64,000 nt of DNA from Belliella kenyensis (GTDB taxonomy: Bacteria; Bacteroidota; Bacteroidia; Cytophagales; Cyclobacteriaceae). Location of the stretch: contig NZ_JAKZGR010000007.1 of the NCBI RefSeq assembly GCF_022549675.1, positions 124,001-188,000 on the forward strand. The letters are read 5' to 3'. The position numbers and the translations under genes were made by a program. This document shows positions 54,077-62,929 of this stretch, in pieces. The notes beneath the pieces were generated by a model. The model ran no database searches. It saw nothing but the letters and a program-made list of their open reading frames with translations, and was not told where the DNA came from. Each line of letters begins with the position of its first letter. The stretch's first letter is position 1.

Positions 54077-54130
54077 TCATTCTTGTTCTACTTAAGACCT
54101 GTAAAACAGTCCAAATAAAACAAATAAAAA

Positions 54131-54158
54131 AGAGGCTCAAATTAGAGCCTCTTTTTTT
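54131..54158. terminator. Bidirectional intrinsic terminator
   Basis: AGAGGCTC, loop AAATTA, GAGCCTCT, with six A residues before and seven T residues after. It sits between the small membrane protein (plus) and the peptide transporter (minus) and overlaps the latter's stop codon by its T-run. Confidence 0.92.
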
Positions 54159-55746
54159 AATGTACATTCCCCATCAATTTTTTAATTGGTTTACTAATCA
54201 AAAAAAGTAAAAGCGCTGCACCTAGAGCTGTAGCTACGATCATTAAGTACTGGCTTGGCATAGCTTGAATAGCTTCTTCACTTCCTCCACTCACCTCACC
54301 TGCTATTTTCCCAGCGATCAAATTCCCCAAAGCAACAGAAATAAACCACATCCCCATCATCTGACCTTGATACTTTTTGGGAGCTAGCTTGGTAGTCAAA
54401 CTCAATCCAACAGGGCTCAAACTCAACTCACCAAAAGTGTGCAACATGTAAGTAAACACTAACCAAGTTGGAGCAGCAAGCTCACCAGAGGCAGCGATCT
54501 TAGCTGCAAAATACATCACCAAAAACCCTAAACCTAAGAGCAAAAGTCCAAAAGTAAACTTTAGAGGTGAACTTGGCTCAAGGTTTCTTCGACCTAGCCA
54601 AACCCACATTGCACCGAATATTGGTGCAAAAATAATGATAAACATGGAATTTACGGACTGAAAATATCCTGTAGGAATCTCCCAATTCAAAAAGTTTCTA
54701 TCAGTAAACCTTTCTGCAAACAAATTCAAAGTTGAACCAGCTTGCTCAAATCCAGACCAGAAAAGTGCTGAAAATATGATCACAAAAACCAGCGCAAATG
54801 TTTTCTTTTTCTCATCTGCATTCAAACCCCCAAACATAAAAATAAAAGCAAAATATACTAGGGTTACAATTCCGATAATGTTATATGCCCAATTGGAAAT
54901 TTGAATAGCATCAATGCTAACCACTCCCATAAAAAACAGACTGATCAAAATTGTAGCAGCAACAGCTGCCAGTGTAGTAAACTTGATGAGCTTATTTCTC
55001 GATTCGACCTCTTCTGGTGTAATTGCTGCCACTGGCTCTCCTTTGCCATTCAAGTAATGCCCTGTAGCCTTATATTGTACCAATCCAATAAGCATGCCCA
55101 AGCCTGCAAGACCAAAACCCAAATGCCAATCATAAACTGCCAGTGTAGAACAGGCAATAGGCGCTATGAAAGCCCCAATATTGATTCCCATATAAAAGAT
55201 TGAAAAACCCGCATCCCTTTTGCTACTACCATCTGGATACAATTGTCCCACAATAGAGCTTATATTAGGCTTCAAAAGACCTGTACCCACAACGATTAAG
55301 ACTAATCCCAGAAAAAAGGAATTGATGTCTAATGCGCTCAATTCAGTAGAATTCCCTACAGCATGATCTCCAATCAAACTCATTAATCCCGGAAGTGCCA
55401 TTGTAAAGTGACCAATAGTAATGATGATTCCACCGTACCAAACTGATCTTTTCAATCCAAAAATCCTATCTGCTACCCAGCCTCCTGGTAAAGCCAGCAA
55501 GTATACCCCCATGGTATAAAGTCCATAAATAGCTCCACTGGTACGATCATCAAATCCCATCCCACCACTCAATACTGGTGTGGTCATGAATAAAATCAAT
55601 AAAGCTCGCATCCCATAGTAGCTGAACCTTTCCCACATTTCAGTAAAAAAGAGTGTCATAAGTCCCTTAGGATGACCAAAAACCGTAGGCCCATCCAATA
55701 AATTCTGACCGACTGATTTCATTGCGTCATTTGGCAGTTTTTCCAA
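54157..55746 (-). CDS. POT/PTR2 family proton-coupled oligopeptide transporter
   Basis: A 529-aa inner-membrane protein with about 14 hydrophobic segments. Both PTR2 signatures are present: the N-terminal GLMTLFFTEMWERFSYYGMRALL (containing the E-x-x-E-R-F-x-Y-Y-G motif, residues about 28-48) and FSIFYMGINIGAFIAPI (about 180). Bacterial members take up di- and tripeptides with protons. The frame begins at TTG 55746; an in-frame ATG at 55722 (MKSVGQ) is an equally plausible start and leaves all signatures intact. Single gene, with the terminator at 54131. Confidence 0.92.
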   Translation of the reverse strand: MEKLPNDAMKSVGQNLLDGPTVFGHPKGLMTLFFTEMWERFSYYGMRALLILFMTTPVLSGGMGFDDRTSGAIYGLYTMGVYLLALPGGWVADRIFGLKRSVWYGGIIITIGHFTMALPGLMSLIGDHAVGNSTELSALDINSFFLGLVLIVVGTGLLKPNISSIVGQLYPDGSSKRDAGFSIFYMGINIGAFIAPIACSTLAVYDWHLGFGLAGLGMLIGLVQYKATGHYLNGKGEPVAAITPEEVESRNKLIKFTTLAAVAATILISLFFMGVVSIDAIQISNWAYNIIGIVTLVYFAFIFMFGGLNADEKKKTFALVFVIIFSALFWSGFEQAGSTLNLFAERFTDRNFLNWEIPTGYFQSVNSMFIIIFAPIFGAMWVWLGRRNLEPSSPLKFTFGLLLLGLGFLVMYFAAKIAASGELAAPTWLVFTYMLHTFGELSLSPVGLSLTTKLAPKKYQGQMMGMWFISVALGNLIAGKIAGEVSGGSEEAIQAMPSQYLMIVATALGAALLLFLISKPIKKLMGNVH

Positions 55747-55783
55747 TTCTTTTAATTATTTAAGGTTGAAACTTTCTTCCTAT

Positions 55784-55811
55784 TGTATTACATCATTTTG
55801 TCCGTAATACA
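55784..55811. promoter_or_regulatory. 8-bp inverted repeat upstream of the peptide transporter
   Basis: TGTATTAC and GTAATACA are perfect complements 12 bases apart, 38-65 bases before the transporter start. A possible regulator site. The rest of 55747-56140 shows only AT-rich sequence and a short GATAAAT hairpin at 55848-55865. Confidence 0.3.
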
Positions 55812-56153
55812 ATTTTTAGATTTAAAAGCTAGCTACAATTCAATCCTGATAAATGGGGATTTATCATCATCCAGAACACAAGATCATCAACAAAATTGAA
55901 AATGAAGCCTCCCAATTATCCATGTAGCCTGACTCATAAAACTGTTACATATTACAGCTACAATGATAAGTGTTTTTTTTGAATTATAATTTTTACCTAC
56001 CTACTGAATCCCTCCTACCTTTTATAACACTTGCTGATTTTCTCAAAATTATCCTAGGTGAGATTTTCACTCCTAAAAAAAGATCAATTGAATCTGAATA
56101 CAAAAAGTGTAAATACAACACGTAATGAGTTAAGGGGTTAAAGAAACTAAATC

Positions 56154-56173
56154 CGATTACGTAATCGATTGCA
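56154..56173. promoter_or_regulatory. 14-bp palindrome plus CGATTGCA upstream of pckA
   Basis: CGATTACGTAATCG (56154-56167) is a perfect palindrome; it overlaps CGATTGCA (56166-56173), the half-site also seen twice at 11132-11175. It lies about 20-40 bases upstream of the -33 element of pckA, a normal place for an activator or repressor. Confidence 0.45.
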
Positions 56174-56193
56174 ATGTAAAAAAAAGCACTTTT

Positions 56194-56227
56194 TTGAAAA
56201 ATTAGAATTCATATTTCCATATCTTTG
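56194..56227 (+). promoter_or_regulatory. Promoter of pckA
   Basis: TTG (56194-56196), a 23-base spacer and TATCTTTG (56220-56227) fit the TTG/TAnnTTTG consensus. The ATG follows 28 bases after the -7 box, leaving a leader of about 25 bases. Confidence 0.65.
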
Positions 56228-56255
56228 GCTTCTGAAATAACCCAAATAAAACAAC

Positions 56256-57863
56256 ATGACAATGCAAGAACTAGAGCTCAAATCAGCTGGTAAAAGCTTA
56301 ATTGGGCTTGGCATCCATCACGCTTCCAACACACATTGGAACTTAAGTCCTGCCGAATTGGTAGAGCATGCACTCAAAAATCAGGAAGCAGTGCTCACAG
56401 ATACTGGAGCACTTATGGCAGATACTGGTAAATTCACAGGAAGATCTCCAAAGGATAGGTATATCGTCAAAGATCACAATACATCCAATACAGTGTGGTG
56501 GGGAGATGTCAATATACCATTCGAAGAGGCAAAATTTGATGCTTTATACCATAAAATGATCGACTTTTTGGCTGACAAAAACTTGTATGTCAGAGAAGCT
56601 TTTGCTGGTTCAGACGCCAAGTATAGGCTTAACCTTACCATTGTCAACACTTTGGCATGGCAGAATCTTTTTTGCTACAACATGTTCTTGAGACCTACTG
56701 AAAATGATTTAGAAAATTTCGAATCAGATTTTACAATCATTTGTGTGCCAGAATTTGAAGCAGAACCTTCGATCGATGGGACACGACAAAAAAACTTTGC
56801 AATCATAAATCTCACCAAAAGAATCATTCTGATAGGCGGTACTGGCTATGCTGGTGAAATGAAAAAAGGTATATTTTCAGTCTTGAACTACATCCTTCCA
56901 CACGAGCATGGAGTACTCTCCATGCATTGCTCTGCAAATGTTGGGAAAGATGGTGATACGGCTATCTTTTTTGGCCTTTCAGGCACAGGAAAGACGACTT
57001 TGTCAGCTGATCCTCATAGAGGACTCATTGGAGATGATGAGCACGGATGGACAGAAGATACTGTGTTTAATTTCGAAGGGGGTTGTTATGCAAAAGTTAT
57101 AGATTTAAGCAGAGAAAAAGAACCAGAAATATGGGATGCTATTAAGTTTGGGGCTATTGTAGAAAACACGCGATTTGTAAAAGGTACAAGAACTGTAGAT
57201 TATAGCAACTCTGAGGTAACAGAAAACACCAGAACAGCATACCCTATACATCACATCCAGAATGCTATTATCCCATCTCTTTCTGGAATCCCTAAAAACA
57301 TCTTTTTCCTCACAGCAGATGCATTTGGGGTTATTCCCCCAATTTCAAAATTGAATAAAAGTCAGGCAATGTATCATTTTATATCTGGATATACAGCCAA
57401 AGTAGCAGGTACTGAAGTTGGAGTAACTGAACCTAGCACCACATTTTCAGCATGTTTTGGAGCAGCTTTCCTACCCCTACACCCTACCAAGTATGCACAG
57501 CTCTTTGGTGAGAAAATGGAAAAACATCAGGTAAATGTTTGGCTCATCAATACAGGCTGGACTGGTGGGCCTTATGGAATTGGAAGCAGAATGAAGCTCA
57601 AGTATACCAGAGCTATGATTTCTGCCGCACTTGAAGGTCATTTAGATGACGTAAACTATAGAAAACATAGCGTCTTTGGGGTATCTATACCTGAGACATG
57701 TCCAAATGTCCCCTATGAAGTCTTGAGCCCAAGAGCAACTTGGGAAGACAAAAATGCGTACGATATCAAAGCAAGAGAACTTGGAGCTGCCTTTATCGCA
57801 AACTTTGAAAAGTACAAAGATTTCGCAACTGAGGATATCTTAGCAGGATCTCCAAACCTATAA
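56256..57863 (+). CDS. pckA: Phosphoenolpyruvate carboxykinase (ATP)
   Basis: A 535-aa cytoplasmic enzyme converting oxaloacetate and ATP to phosphoenolpyruvate and CO2, the first step of gluconeogenesis. Family landmarks: TGKFTGRSPKDRYIV, HCSANVG, P-loop G240-L-S-G-T-G-K246-TT, the metal-binding IGDDEHGW, and ENTRTAYPIHHI. The start at ATG 56256 is preferred over the Met two codons later, though either works. It has its own promoter and a strong terminator at 57895. Confidence 0.97.
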   Translation: MTMQELELKSAGKSLIGLGIHHASNTHWNLSPAELVEHALKNQEAVLTDTGALMADTGKFTGRSPKDRYIVKDHNTSNTVWWGDVNIPFEEAKFDALYHKMIDFLADKNLYVREAFAGSDAKYRLNLTIVNTLAWQNLFCYNMFLRPTENDLENFESDFTIICVPEFEAEPSIDGTRQKNFAIINLTKRIILIGGTGYAGEMKKGIFSVLNYILPHEHGVLSMHCSANVGKDGDTAIFFGLSGTGKTTLSADPHRGLIGDDEHGWTEDTVFNFEGGCYAKVIDLSREKEPEIWDAIKFGAIVENTRFVKGTRTVDYSNSEVTENTRTAYPIHHIQNAIIPSLSGIPKNIFFLTADAFGVIPPISKLNKSQAMYHFISGYTAKVAGTEVGVTEPSTTFSACFGAAFLPLHPTKYAQLFGEKMEKHQVNVWLINTGWTGGPYGIGSRMKLKYTRAMISAALEGHLDDVNYRKHSVFGVSIPETCPNVPYEVLSPRATWEDKNAYDIKARELGAAFIANFEKYKDFATEDILAGSPNL

Positions 57864-57894
57864 ACGATTGACCCTATTTCATATAAACCCAAGT

Positions 57895-57920
57895 AAAAGG
57901 AGTGCTCTCGCACTCCTTTT
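57895..57920 (+). terminator. Intrinsic terminator after pckA
   Basis: AAAAGGAGTGC, loop TCTC, GCACTCCTTTT followed by another T. Perfect 11-bp stem including the A/T flank, 32 bases after the pckA stop. Confidence 0.93.
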
Positions 57921-57956
57921 TGTGATTTATGCTACTTCAATTCTCTAAAGAATTGC

Positions 57957-57964
57957 TATTTTTG
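57957..57964 (+). promoter_or_regulatory. -7 box TATTTTTG upstream of the cyclophilin gene
   Basis: TATTTTTG fits TAnnTTTG and lies 20 bases before the ATG. No TTG stands at the right distance upstream, so only the -7 element is supported. Confidence 0.4.
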
Positions 57965-57983
57965 TCCAAACCTTATAAAAAAT

Positions 57984-58421
57984 ATGAAAACAGCAGAAAT
58001 ACATACCGTCAAAGGCGTGATGAAAGTGGAATTTTATGAAAATGACGCTCCAAAAACAGTAGAAAACTTTACGACTTTAGCAAAGAAAGGCTTTTATGAT
58101 GGACTTACATTTCATAGAGTTATTCCAGACTTCGTTATTCAAGGCGGTTGCCCGAACGGAACTGGTACTGGAGGACCAGGTTACAAAATCGACTGTGAAT
58201 TAACTGGAGACAATCAGTATCATGACAGAGGAGTACTTTCTATGGCTCATGCTGGAAGAAATACCGGAGGTTCCCAATTTTTTATCTGTCACAGCAGAAA
58301 CAATACCAGTCACTTAGATAGAAATCACACCTGCTTCGGCAAAGTTGTAGAAGGGCTAGATGTAATCGATGACATTAGACCTGGGGATGCGATAGAAAAA
58401 ATCATCATCCACGAAAATTAA
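57984..58421 (+). CDS. Cyclophilin-type peptidyl-prolyl cis-trans isomerase
   Basis: A 145-aa single-domain cyclophilin without signal peptide, hence cytoplasmic. Core motifs: TVENFTTLAKKGFYDGLTFHRVIPDFVIQGG in pieces (catalytic Arg in FHRV), GTGGPGYKIDCE, SMAHAGRNTGGSQFFIC and HLDRNHTCFGKVVEGLDV. It speeds proline isomerisation during folding. The length is short for the family (usually 150-165) but all core strands are there. Single gene with a terminator at 58426. Confidence 0.95.
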   Translation: MKTAEIHTVKGVMKVEFYENDAPKTVENFTTLAKKGFYDGLTFHRVIPDFVIQGGCPNGTGTGGPGYKIDCELTGDNQYHDRGVLSMAHAGRNTGGSQFFICHSRNNTSHLDRNHTCFGKVVEGLDVIDDIRPGDAIEKIIIHEN

Positions 58422-58425
58422 TATG

Positions 58426-58458
58426 AAAAAGACTTGGGGAAACTCAAGTCTTTTTTTT
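58426..58458 (+). terminator. Intrinsic terminator after cyclophilin
   Basis: AAAAAGACTTG and CAAGTCTTTTTTTT form a stem with an 8-base loop and a run of eight T residues, directly behind the stop codon. Confidence 0.9.
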
Positions 58459-58597
58459 GGGAAGACTTTTTTATCAGCAAAAAATTCAGCAAAATCTAGA
58501 GTTTAATATCCTTCTCTCTAAAAAATCTTAATAATTCTGGAAAATCTGCTAAATCTGCTCATTAATTAAAAGGTTATGAAAATTGAATTTTATTATA

Positions 58598-58747
58598 TAA
58601 ATATATACTGAACGTTGCCAATAACATTACAAAATTCCGTTTTATCTAACTTCCGATATTAATCGATATTGGGTACTTAAGGATATTGACCATTAACACC
58701 CTGTTGAGCCAATGAATTGAAGTTGCTGGCAAAAAAGCGTATAATCA
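58598..58747 (-). repeat. MITE-like 150-bp repeat, copy D (inverted)
   Basis: Same element as copies A-C but in the opposite orientation: it reads AACGTTGCCAATAACATTAC at the left and GCAAAAAAGCGTATAATCA at the right. It lies in the 630-base gap behind the cyclophilin gene. Confidence 0.82.
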
Positions 58748-58787
58748 GATTTTATTAACATTTTCTGGCACACCCAAAGCACATCAC

Positions 58788-59010
58788 AAGGCTGAAAGCC
58801 TTTTTTACACTATCCCAAGGCATCGCCTTGGACAGTTTCTTTCCACCTTGCGACTTACGCCCTGAAAGGGCAGTATACATCTTCCCTATACCACCGCTTC
58901 TTGCACCGTACACTTTTTCCATTCATTCACCTTTCAAGGCGCTATGAAGGCAAGAAGCTTAACACCCCAAGGCGATGCCTTGAGTTTTAAATATATTTCC
59001 CTTTCAGGGA
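58788..59010. repeat. Cluster of REP-like hairpins
   Basis: Five short hairpins in 220 bases: AAGGC-TGAAA-GCCTT (58788), CCAAGGC-ATC-GCCTTGG (58815), GCCCT-GAA-AGGGC (58859), CAAGGC-GAT-GCCTTG (58968) and TCCCT-TTC-AGGGA (58998). The second and fourth, and the third and fifth, are inverted versions of each other, loops included. It looks like a REP/BIME-type mosaic; no REP-associated transposase is in the window. This fills the rest of the gap 58422-59051. Confidence 0.65.
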
Positions 59011-59051
59011 AGTGCTACTTTTTGATTTTTGATATGATAAAGTTGACGCTA

Positions 59052-60338
59052 TCAACCAAAGAGAGCCCCTGCAATGGTGGCAGTCATCATACAAGCCAAC
59101 GTGGCAGCTAGAAGTGCCTGCATTCCAAGTTTTGAAAGGTTTCCTTGTTGATTCGGTGCAATGCTTCCTATGCCTCCCACTTGAATAGCTATAGAGCTGA
59201 AGTTAGAAAAACCACATAAAGCATAAGTAGCAATCACAATAGACTTCGGGGACAAGCTATCTCCTGCTTTCAATTCCGCTAAAGAAAGATATGCTACAAA
59301 TTCGTTGATCACGGTCTTTTGACCTAAAAGTGAGCCTACGGCTAAAGTATCACTCCACTCCACTCCTATCACCCATGCAAAAAGTCTAAAAATCTGACCT
59401 AATATATATTCCAAAGAAAATCCACTAAACTGACCGTCTGTACTTGATACAACAAATGCATTAAGACCTGTCCAATCTCCAATCAAACCAGAAAGTAGGA
59501 AGTTCAAGGCCGCTATGACCGCAATAAATGCAAGTAGCATCCCTCCTACATTCAAGGCTAATTTCAAACCTTCTGACGCACCTATAGACATGGCGTCAAT
59601 CAGGTTCACTCCCATATTCTCTTGATTGACTTCTAATTTATCATTGATATTTTCCTTATTGACTTCTGGTATCATGATCTTGGACATCACAATCGCAGCA
59701 GGTGCATTCATGATGCTTGCTCCTAAAAGATACGCTGCAAATCTACTTTGCTCCTCCAAGCTATCACCACCTAAAAAAGCTACATATCCAGCGAGTACTC
59801 CTCCAGCAATCGTTGCCATTCCTCCTGTCATCAGACACATAAGCTCGGACTTAGACATCGTAGGAATAAATGGTCTTACCAGCAATGGTGCTTCGGTCTG
59901 GCCCAAGAAAATGTTACCTGCGGCAGACAGTGACTCTGCACCTGAAAGCCTCATCGTCCGAGACATGATCCATGCAATCACAAAAACAACTTTCTGAAGT
60001 ATTCCTAAATAGTATAATCCAGCAGATACAGTCGAGAAGAATATGATGGTAGGCAAAACCTGGAAGGCGAATATAAAACCAAAGGAATTGGTCGCTAAAT
60101 CTCCAAAAATAAAGGTGGCTCCAGCTTCTGAAAAACTCAAAAACTTCACAAACCCCCTGCTAACTGTCGCAAAAATCTGAGCTACAAACTCAACCTTTGT
60201 GATCAAATATCCGAATACAGCCTGAAGAATCACTCCTATACCGACCAATCGCCAGTCAATCTTCTTTTTATTGGCCGAAAAAATAAACGCTACTAACAGT
60301 AATACTGCGATTCCAATAAGTCCTCTGAAATAATCCAT
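59052..60338 (-). CDS. CNT/NupC-family nucleoside transporter
   Basis: A 428-aa inner-membrane protein of the concentrative nucleoside transporter family, importing nucleosides with Na+ or H+. The family centre is well preserved: LSGAESLSAAGNIFLGQTEAPLLVRPFI (about residues 133-160), MTGGMATIAGGVLAGYV, and near the end CGFSNFSSIAIQVGGIGSIAPNQ. Compared with NupC there is an extra domain-sized loop (PEVNKENINDKLEVNQENMG). Single gene, separated from the downstream repeat cluster and the upstream operon. Confidence 0.93.
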   Translation of the reverse strand: MDYFRGLIGIAVLLLVAFIFSANKKKIDWRLVGIGVILQAVFGYLITKVEFVAQIFATVSRGFVKFLSFSEAGATFIFGDLATNSFGFIFAFQVLPTIIFFSTVSAGLYYLGILQKVVFVIAWIMSRTMRLSGAESLSAAGNIFLGQTEAPLLVRPFIPTMSKSELMCLMTGGMATIAGGVLAGYVAFLGGDSLEEQSRFAAYLLGASIMNAPAAIVMSKIMIPEVNKENINDKLEVNQENMGVNLIDAMSIGASEGLKLALNVGGMLLAFIAVIAALNFLLSGLIGDWTGLNAFVVSSTDGQFSGFSLEYILGQIFRLFAWVIGVEWSDTLAVGSLLGQKTVINEFVAYLSLAELKAGDSLSPKSIVIATYALCGFSNFSSIAIQVGGIGSIAPNQQGNLSKLGMQALLAATLACMMTATIAGALFG

Positions 60339-60452
60339 TCAAGCAAATTCGGATAGGTTAATTAATTATTTTTTTATTTATCCGCTAAAGATAAATGATT
60401 TAAGCCAAAAAAGTACGATTTGATTGGATTGACTACAAAATCAAAAAAATAA

Positions 60453-60479
60453 AAAGACCCAACTTATAGCTGGGTCTTT
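60453..60479 (-). terminator. Intrinsic terminator of the etfB-etfA-bfn operon
   Basis: AAAGACCCA, 9-base loop, TGGGTCTTT; on the minus strand the stem runs into a T-rich tail. It lies 30 bases after the stop of the bifunctional nuclease gene. Confidence 0.88.
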
Positions 60480-60508
60480 CAATTGATTATACAAAAACTC
60501 TCAATGAA

Positions 60509-61111
60509 TCAATTCCTTTTATTGATTTCATCTCTTATACGAGCTGCTTTTTCATAATCTTCATTACTGATAGCCAAATCTAACATTTGATTAAGCTTCT
60601 CTAAGCTGAAATCTTTCAAGCTATCTTTCGATTTTTTTGGCGATGATGGTGTTGCCTTTTTAGGTTTGTGTGCTTTTTCAGGCTCCAACCCATCCCCTTC
60701 ATTCACTTCAATTGCAGCCTCAGACATTACTTTAGCAGTGCAAAATATTGGAGCATCAAACCGGACAGCAATAGCAATTGCATCAGATGGTCTTGCATCG
60801 ATCTCTATTTCTCGCACACCACTTTTGCATACTATCTTAGCAAAAAAGACGCCCTCTTGCATATCAGAAACCAAAATATAATCGACAGTAAATCCAAATC
60901 CATTCGCAAAAGATTTGAACAAATCATGAGTCATTGGTCTATTAGGGATGATTTTTTCTATCTCTATAGCTATCGCCTGAGCTTCAAACATCCCAATAAC
61001 GATGGGAAGCCTCCTCCTGCCTTCTACTTCTCCCAATACCAAGGTAAATGATCCCGATTGGGAATGATTTGATGTTAGCCCAAGAATTTCTAATTCAATA
61101 GTATTATCCAC
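60509..61111 (-). CDS. Bifunctional nuclease (DUF151) with C-terminal UVR motif
   Basis: A 200-aa protein. The DUF151 domain covers residues about 1-135 (LVLGEVEGRRRLPIVIGMFEAQAIAIEIE, RPMTHDLFKSF, EIDARPSDAIAIAVRFDAPIF), then a basic Ser/Lys/Pro linker, then a UvrB/UvrC-interaction helix pair (LNQMLDLAISNEDYEKAARIRDEINKR). The start is GTG 61111, with AGGA five bases upstream. It lies 5 bases behind etfA, so it is translated from the etf mRNA. The name comes from plant and mycobacterial relatives; activity of Bacteroidota members is less certain. Confidence 0.9.
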   Translation of the reverse strand: MDNTIELEILGLTSNHSQSGSFTLVLGEVEGRRRLPIVIGMFEAQAIAIEIEKIIPNRPMTHDLFKSFANGFGFTVDYILVSDMQEGVFFAKIVCKSGVREIEIDARPSDAIAIAVRFDAPIFCTAKVMSEAAIEVNEGDGLEPEKAHKPKKATPSSPKKSKDSLKDFSLEKLNQMLDLAISNEDYEKAARIRDEINKRN

Positions 61112-61116
61112 AGTTC

Positions 61117-62085
61117 CTATATTACGGCTTTAATTGCTTCAGTTAGTTTGGGTAATACCTCAAATGCATCGCCAACGATCCCATAATCTGCCGCTTTGAA
61201 AAATGGCGCCTCAGGGTCTTTATTGATAACTACAATATACTTTGAGGAATTTACACCTGCAAGATGTTGAATCGCCCCCGAAATTCCAACTGCTATGTAC
61301 AAAGTTGGTGCAACTTTTACTCCCGTTTGTCCTACGTGCTCATGATGTGGCCTCCAGCCAATATCTGAGACTGGTTTGGAACAGCCAGTAGCAGCTCCTA
61401 AAACTTTTGCAAGATCTTCTATCATCCCCCAGTTCTCTGGACCTTTAAGTCCTCTACCCCCTGACACTACAATATCTGCTTCTGGAAGCAATACTTCTCC
61501 CGTAGCTTGATCCGTAGAGGTAATCGTAGTTGCAAAATTGGCTTGAGCTATATCTAACGACACCAATTCTACTGAAGCTGTAGCACCATCTGTTTTCAAA
61601 TCGATAGCATTTTTCTTGATCGCCAAGATTTTATGCGCTGTATCTACTGTAGTCACAGCAAATGCTTTTCCTGTGTAGATACTTCTTTTGACTTGGTACC
61701 CTGAAGAAAGATCTGGTAGTTCTACTACATTGGATACCAATCCAGCCTGTAACCTTACAGCTAGGCGAGCAGCTACAGCACTTCCCAATGAAGATGTAGC
61801 TAAAATCAATGTCTCTGCTCCTACCTTCTCATAAATTTGAGCAACTGCATCAGCATGAGCTTGGATCACTCCTGCATCTAGGTTGCTATCCTTGACATAC
61901 AACACCTTCGAAGCACCAGCTTCACCAGCTTTAGCAAGCTGATCTTCTGCTATGGTACCTAGACCTACGGCCACCACATCACCTCCGCCCGTTTGCTGAG
62001 CAAGCGCATGGGCAAAGGATACAGCTTCCAAACTTGTTTTTTTGATAGCACCATCAGCGTGCTCTATATATACTAAAATTGACAT
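61117..62085 (-). CDS. etfA: Electron transfer flavoprotein subunit alpha
   Basis: A 322-aa FixB/EtfA protein. The N-terminal adenine-nucleotide-hydrolase-like fold (about 1-190) is followed by the FAD domain: VSGGRGLKG, LAKVLGAATGCSKPVSD, GQTGVKVAPTLYIAVGISGAIQH and INKDPEAPFFKAADYGIVGD. With EtfB it carries electrons from acyl-CoA and related dehydrogenases to ETF:quinone oxidoreductase. It follows etfB by 30 bases. No dehydrogenase gene is adjacent. Confidence 0.97.
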   Translation of the reverse strand: MSILVYIEHADGAIKKTSLEAVSFAHALAQQTGGGDVVAVGLGTIAEDQLAKAGEAGASKVLYVKDSNLDAGVIQAHADAVAQIYEKVGAETLILATSSLGSAVAARLAVRLQAGLVSNVVELPDLSSGYQVKRSIYTGKAFAVTTVDTAHKILAIKKNAIDLKTDGATASVELVSLDIAQANFATTITSTDQATGEVLLPEADIVVSGGRGLKGPENWGMIEDLAKVLGAATGCSKPVSDIGWRPHHEHVGQTGVKVAPTLYIAVGISGAIQHLAGVNSSKYIVVINKDPEAPFFKAADYGIVGDAFEVLPKLTEAIKAVI

Positions 62086-62115
62086 GATATCTATTTTTTA
62101 TAGGGTTATTGAAAA

Positions 62116-62853
62116 TTAAAGAACCTTGGCATCGTTTTTCAGCAATTTGACCAATTCTTCTACATTGTCTTTGTCCACTAACTTCACGGCTCCTTTTGCT
62201 GGTGGAAGTTTGAACTCCACTACAGCTGTAGCTGACTGGTTTTGGCTTGGCTCGATGACATTCAGTGGCTTTGTTCTTGCTGACATGATTCCTCTCATGT
62301 TTGGAATTTTCCATTCGGCGATTGGTTCTTGACATCCCGCAATTAGAGGCAATTTGGCTTCCAAATATTCTTTACCCCCTTCGATCTCTCTAGCCATTTT
62401 GACTGTATCTCCTTCGATATCTAGCTTCATTACAGGAGATACTGAAGGCATTCCAAGCAGTTGACCAACCATTCCATGTACCATTCCACCATTGAAGTCA
62501 ATAGATTCTCTTCCCATGAGGATAAGGTCATAGTTATTTTCTTTGGCTATGGCAGCTATTTCACTAGCAACGAAAAGTGAATCTTTTGGAAATGCATTGA
62601 TACGGATAGCATCATCTGCTCCTATCGCCAATGCCTTCCTCAAAGTAGGCTCCGTATCGGCCTCTCCCACATTCAGTACGGTAAGACTTGCTCCTAATTG
62701 TTCTTTCAATTCCACCGCTCTTGCCAAAGCATAATCATCATAGGGACCAATGATAAATTGAACACCATTTTTATCAAACTTGGTATTATTGTCAGTAAAC
62801 TGAATCTTGGATGTGGTATCCGGTACGTGTGTAATACAAACAAGAATTTTCAT
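62116..62853 (-). CDS. etfB: Electron transfer flavoprotein subunit beta
   Basis: A 245-aa FixA/EtfB protein: MKILVCITHVPDTTSKI start, FIIGPYDDYALARAVELKEQ, AIGADDAIRI, LILMGRESIDFNGGMVHGMVGQLLGMPSVSP (in parts), and the AMP-binding end PNMRGIMSARTKPL. It is the first gene of the etfB-etfA-bfn operon. The promoter must lie in the 76-base spacer shared with the divergent TPR gene. Confidence 0.97.
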   Translation of the reverse strand: MKILVCITHVPDTTSKIQFTDNNTKFDKNGVQFIIGPYDDYALARAVELKEQLGASLTVLNVGEADTEPTLRKALAIGADDAIRINAFPKDSLFVASEIAAIAKENNYDLILMGRESIDFNGGMVHGMVGQLLGMPSVSPVMKLDIEGDTVKMAREIEGGKEYLEAKLPLIAGCQEPIAEWKIPNMRGIMSARTKPLNVIEPSQNQSATAVVEFKLPPAKGAVKLVDKDNVEELVKLLKNDAKVL

Positions 62854-62929
62854 TATGTATATTTAGGTTATTTATTTATTTTAAATTGCGTGAATTTAGT
62901 CATTCAGGCTTTAATTAAAAAAAGAAATC

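Noticed and set aside
60509-61111. Bifunctional nuclease as a novel fusion because of the UVR motif
   Set aside because: DUF151 plus a UVR motif is a usual form in Bacteroidota, so it is annotated but not listed as a finding.
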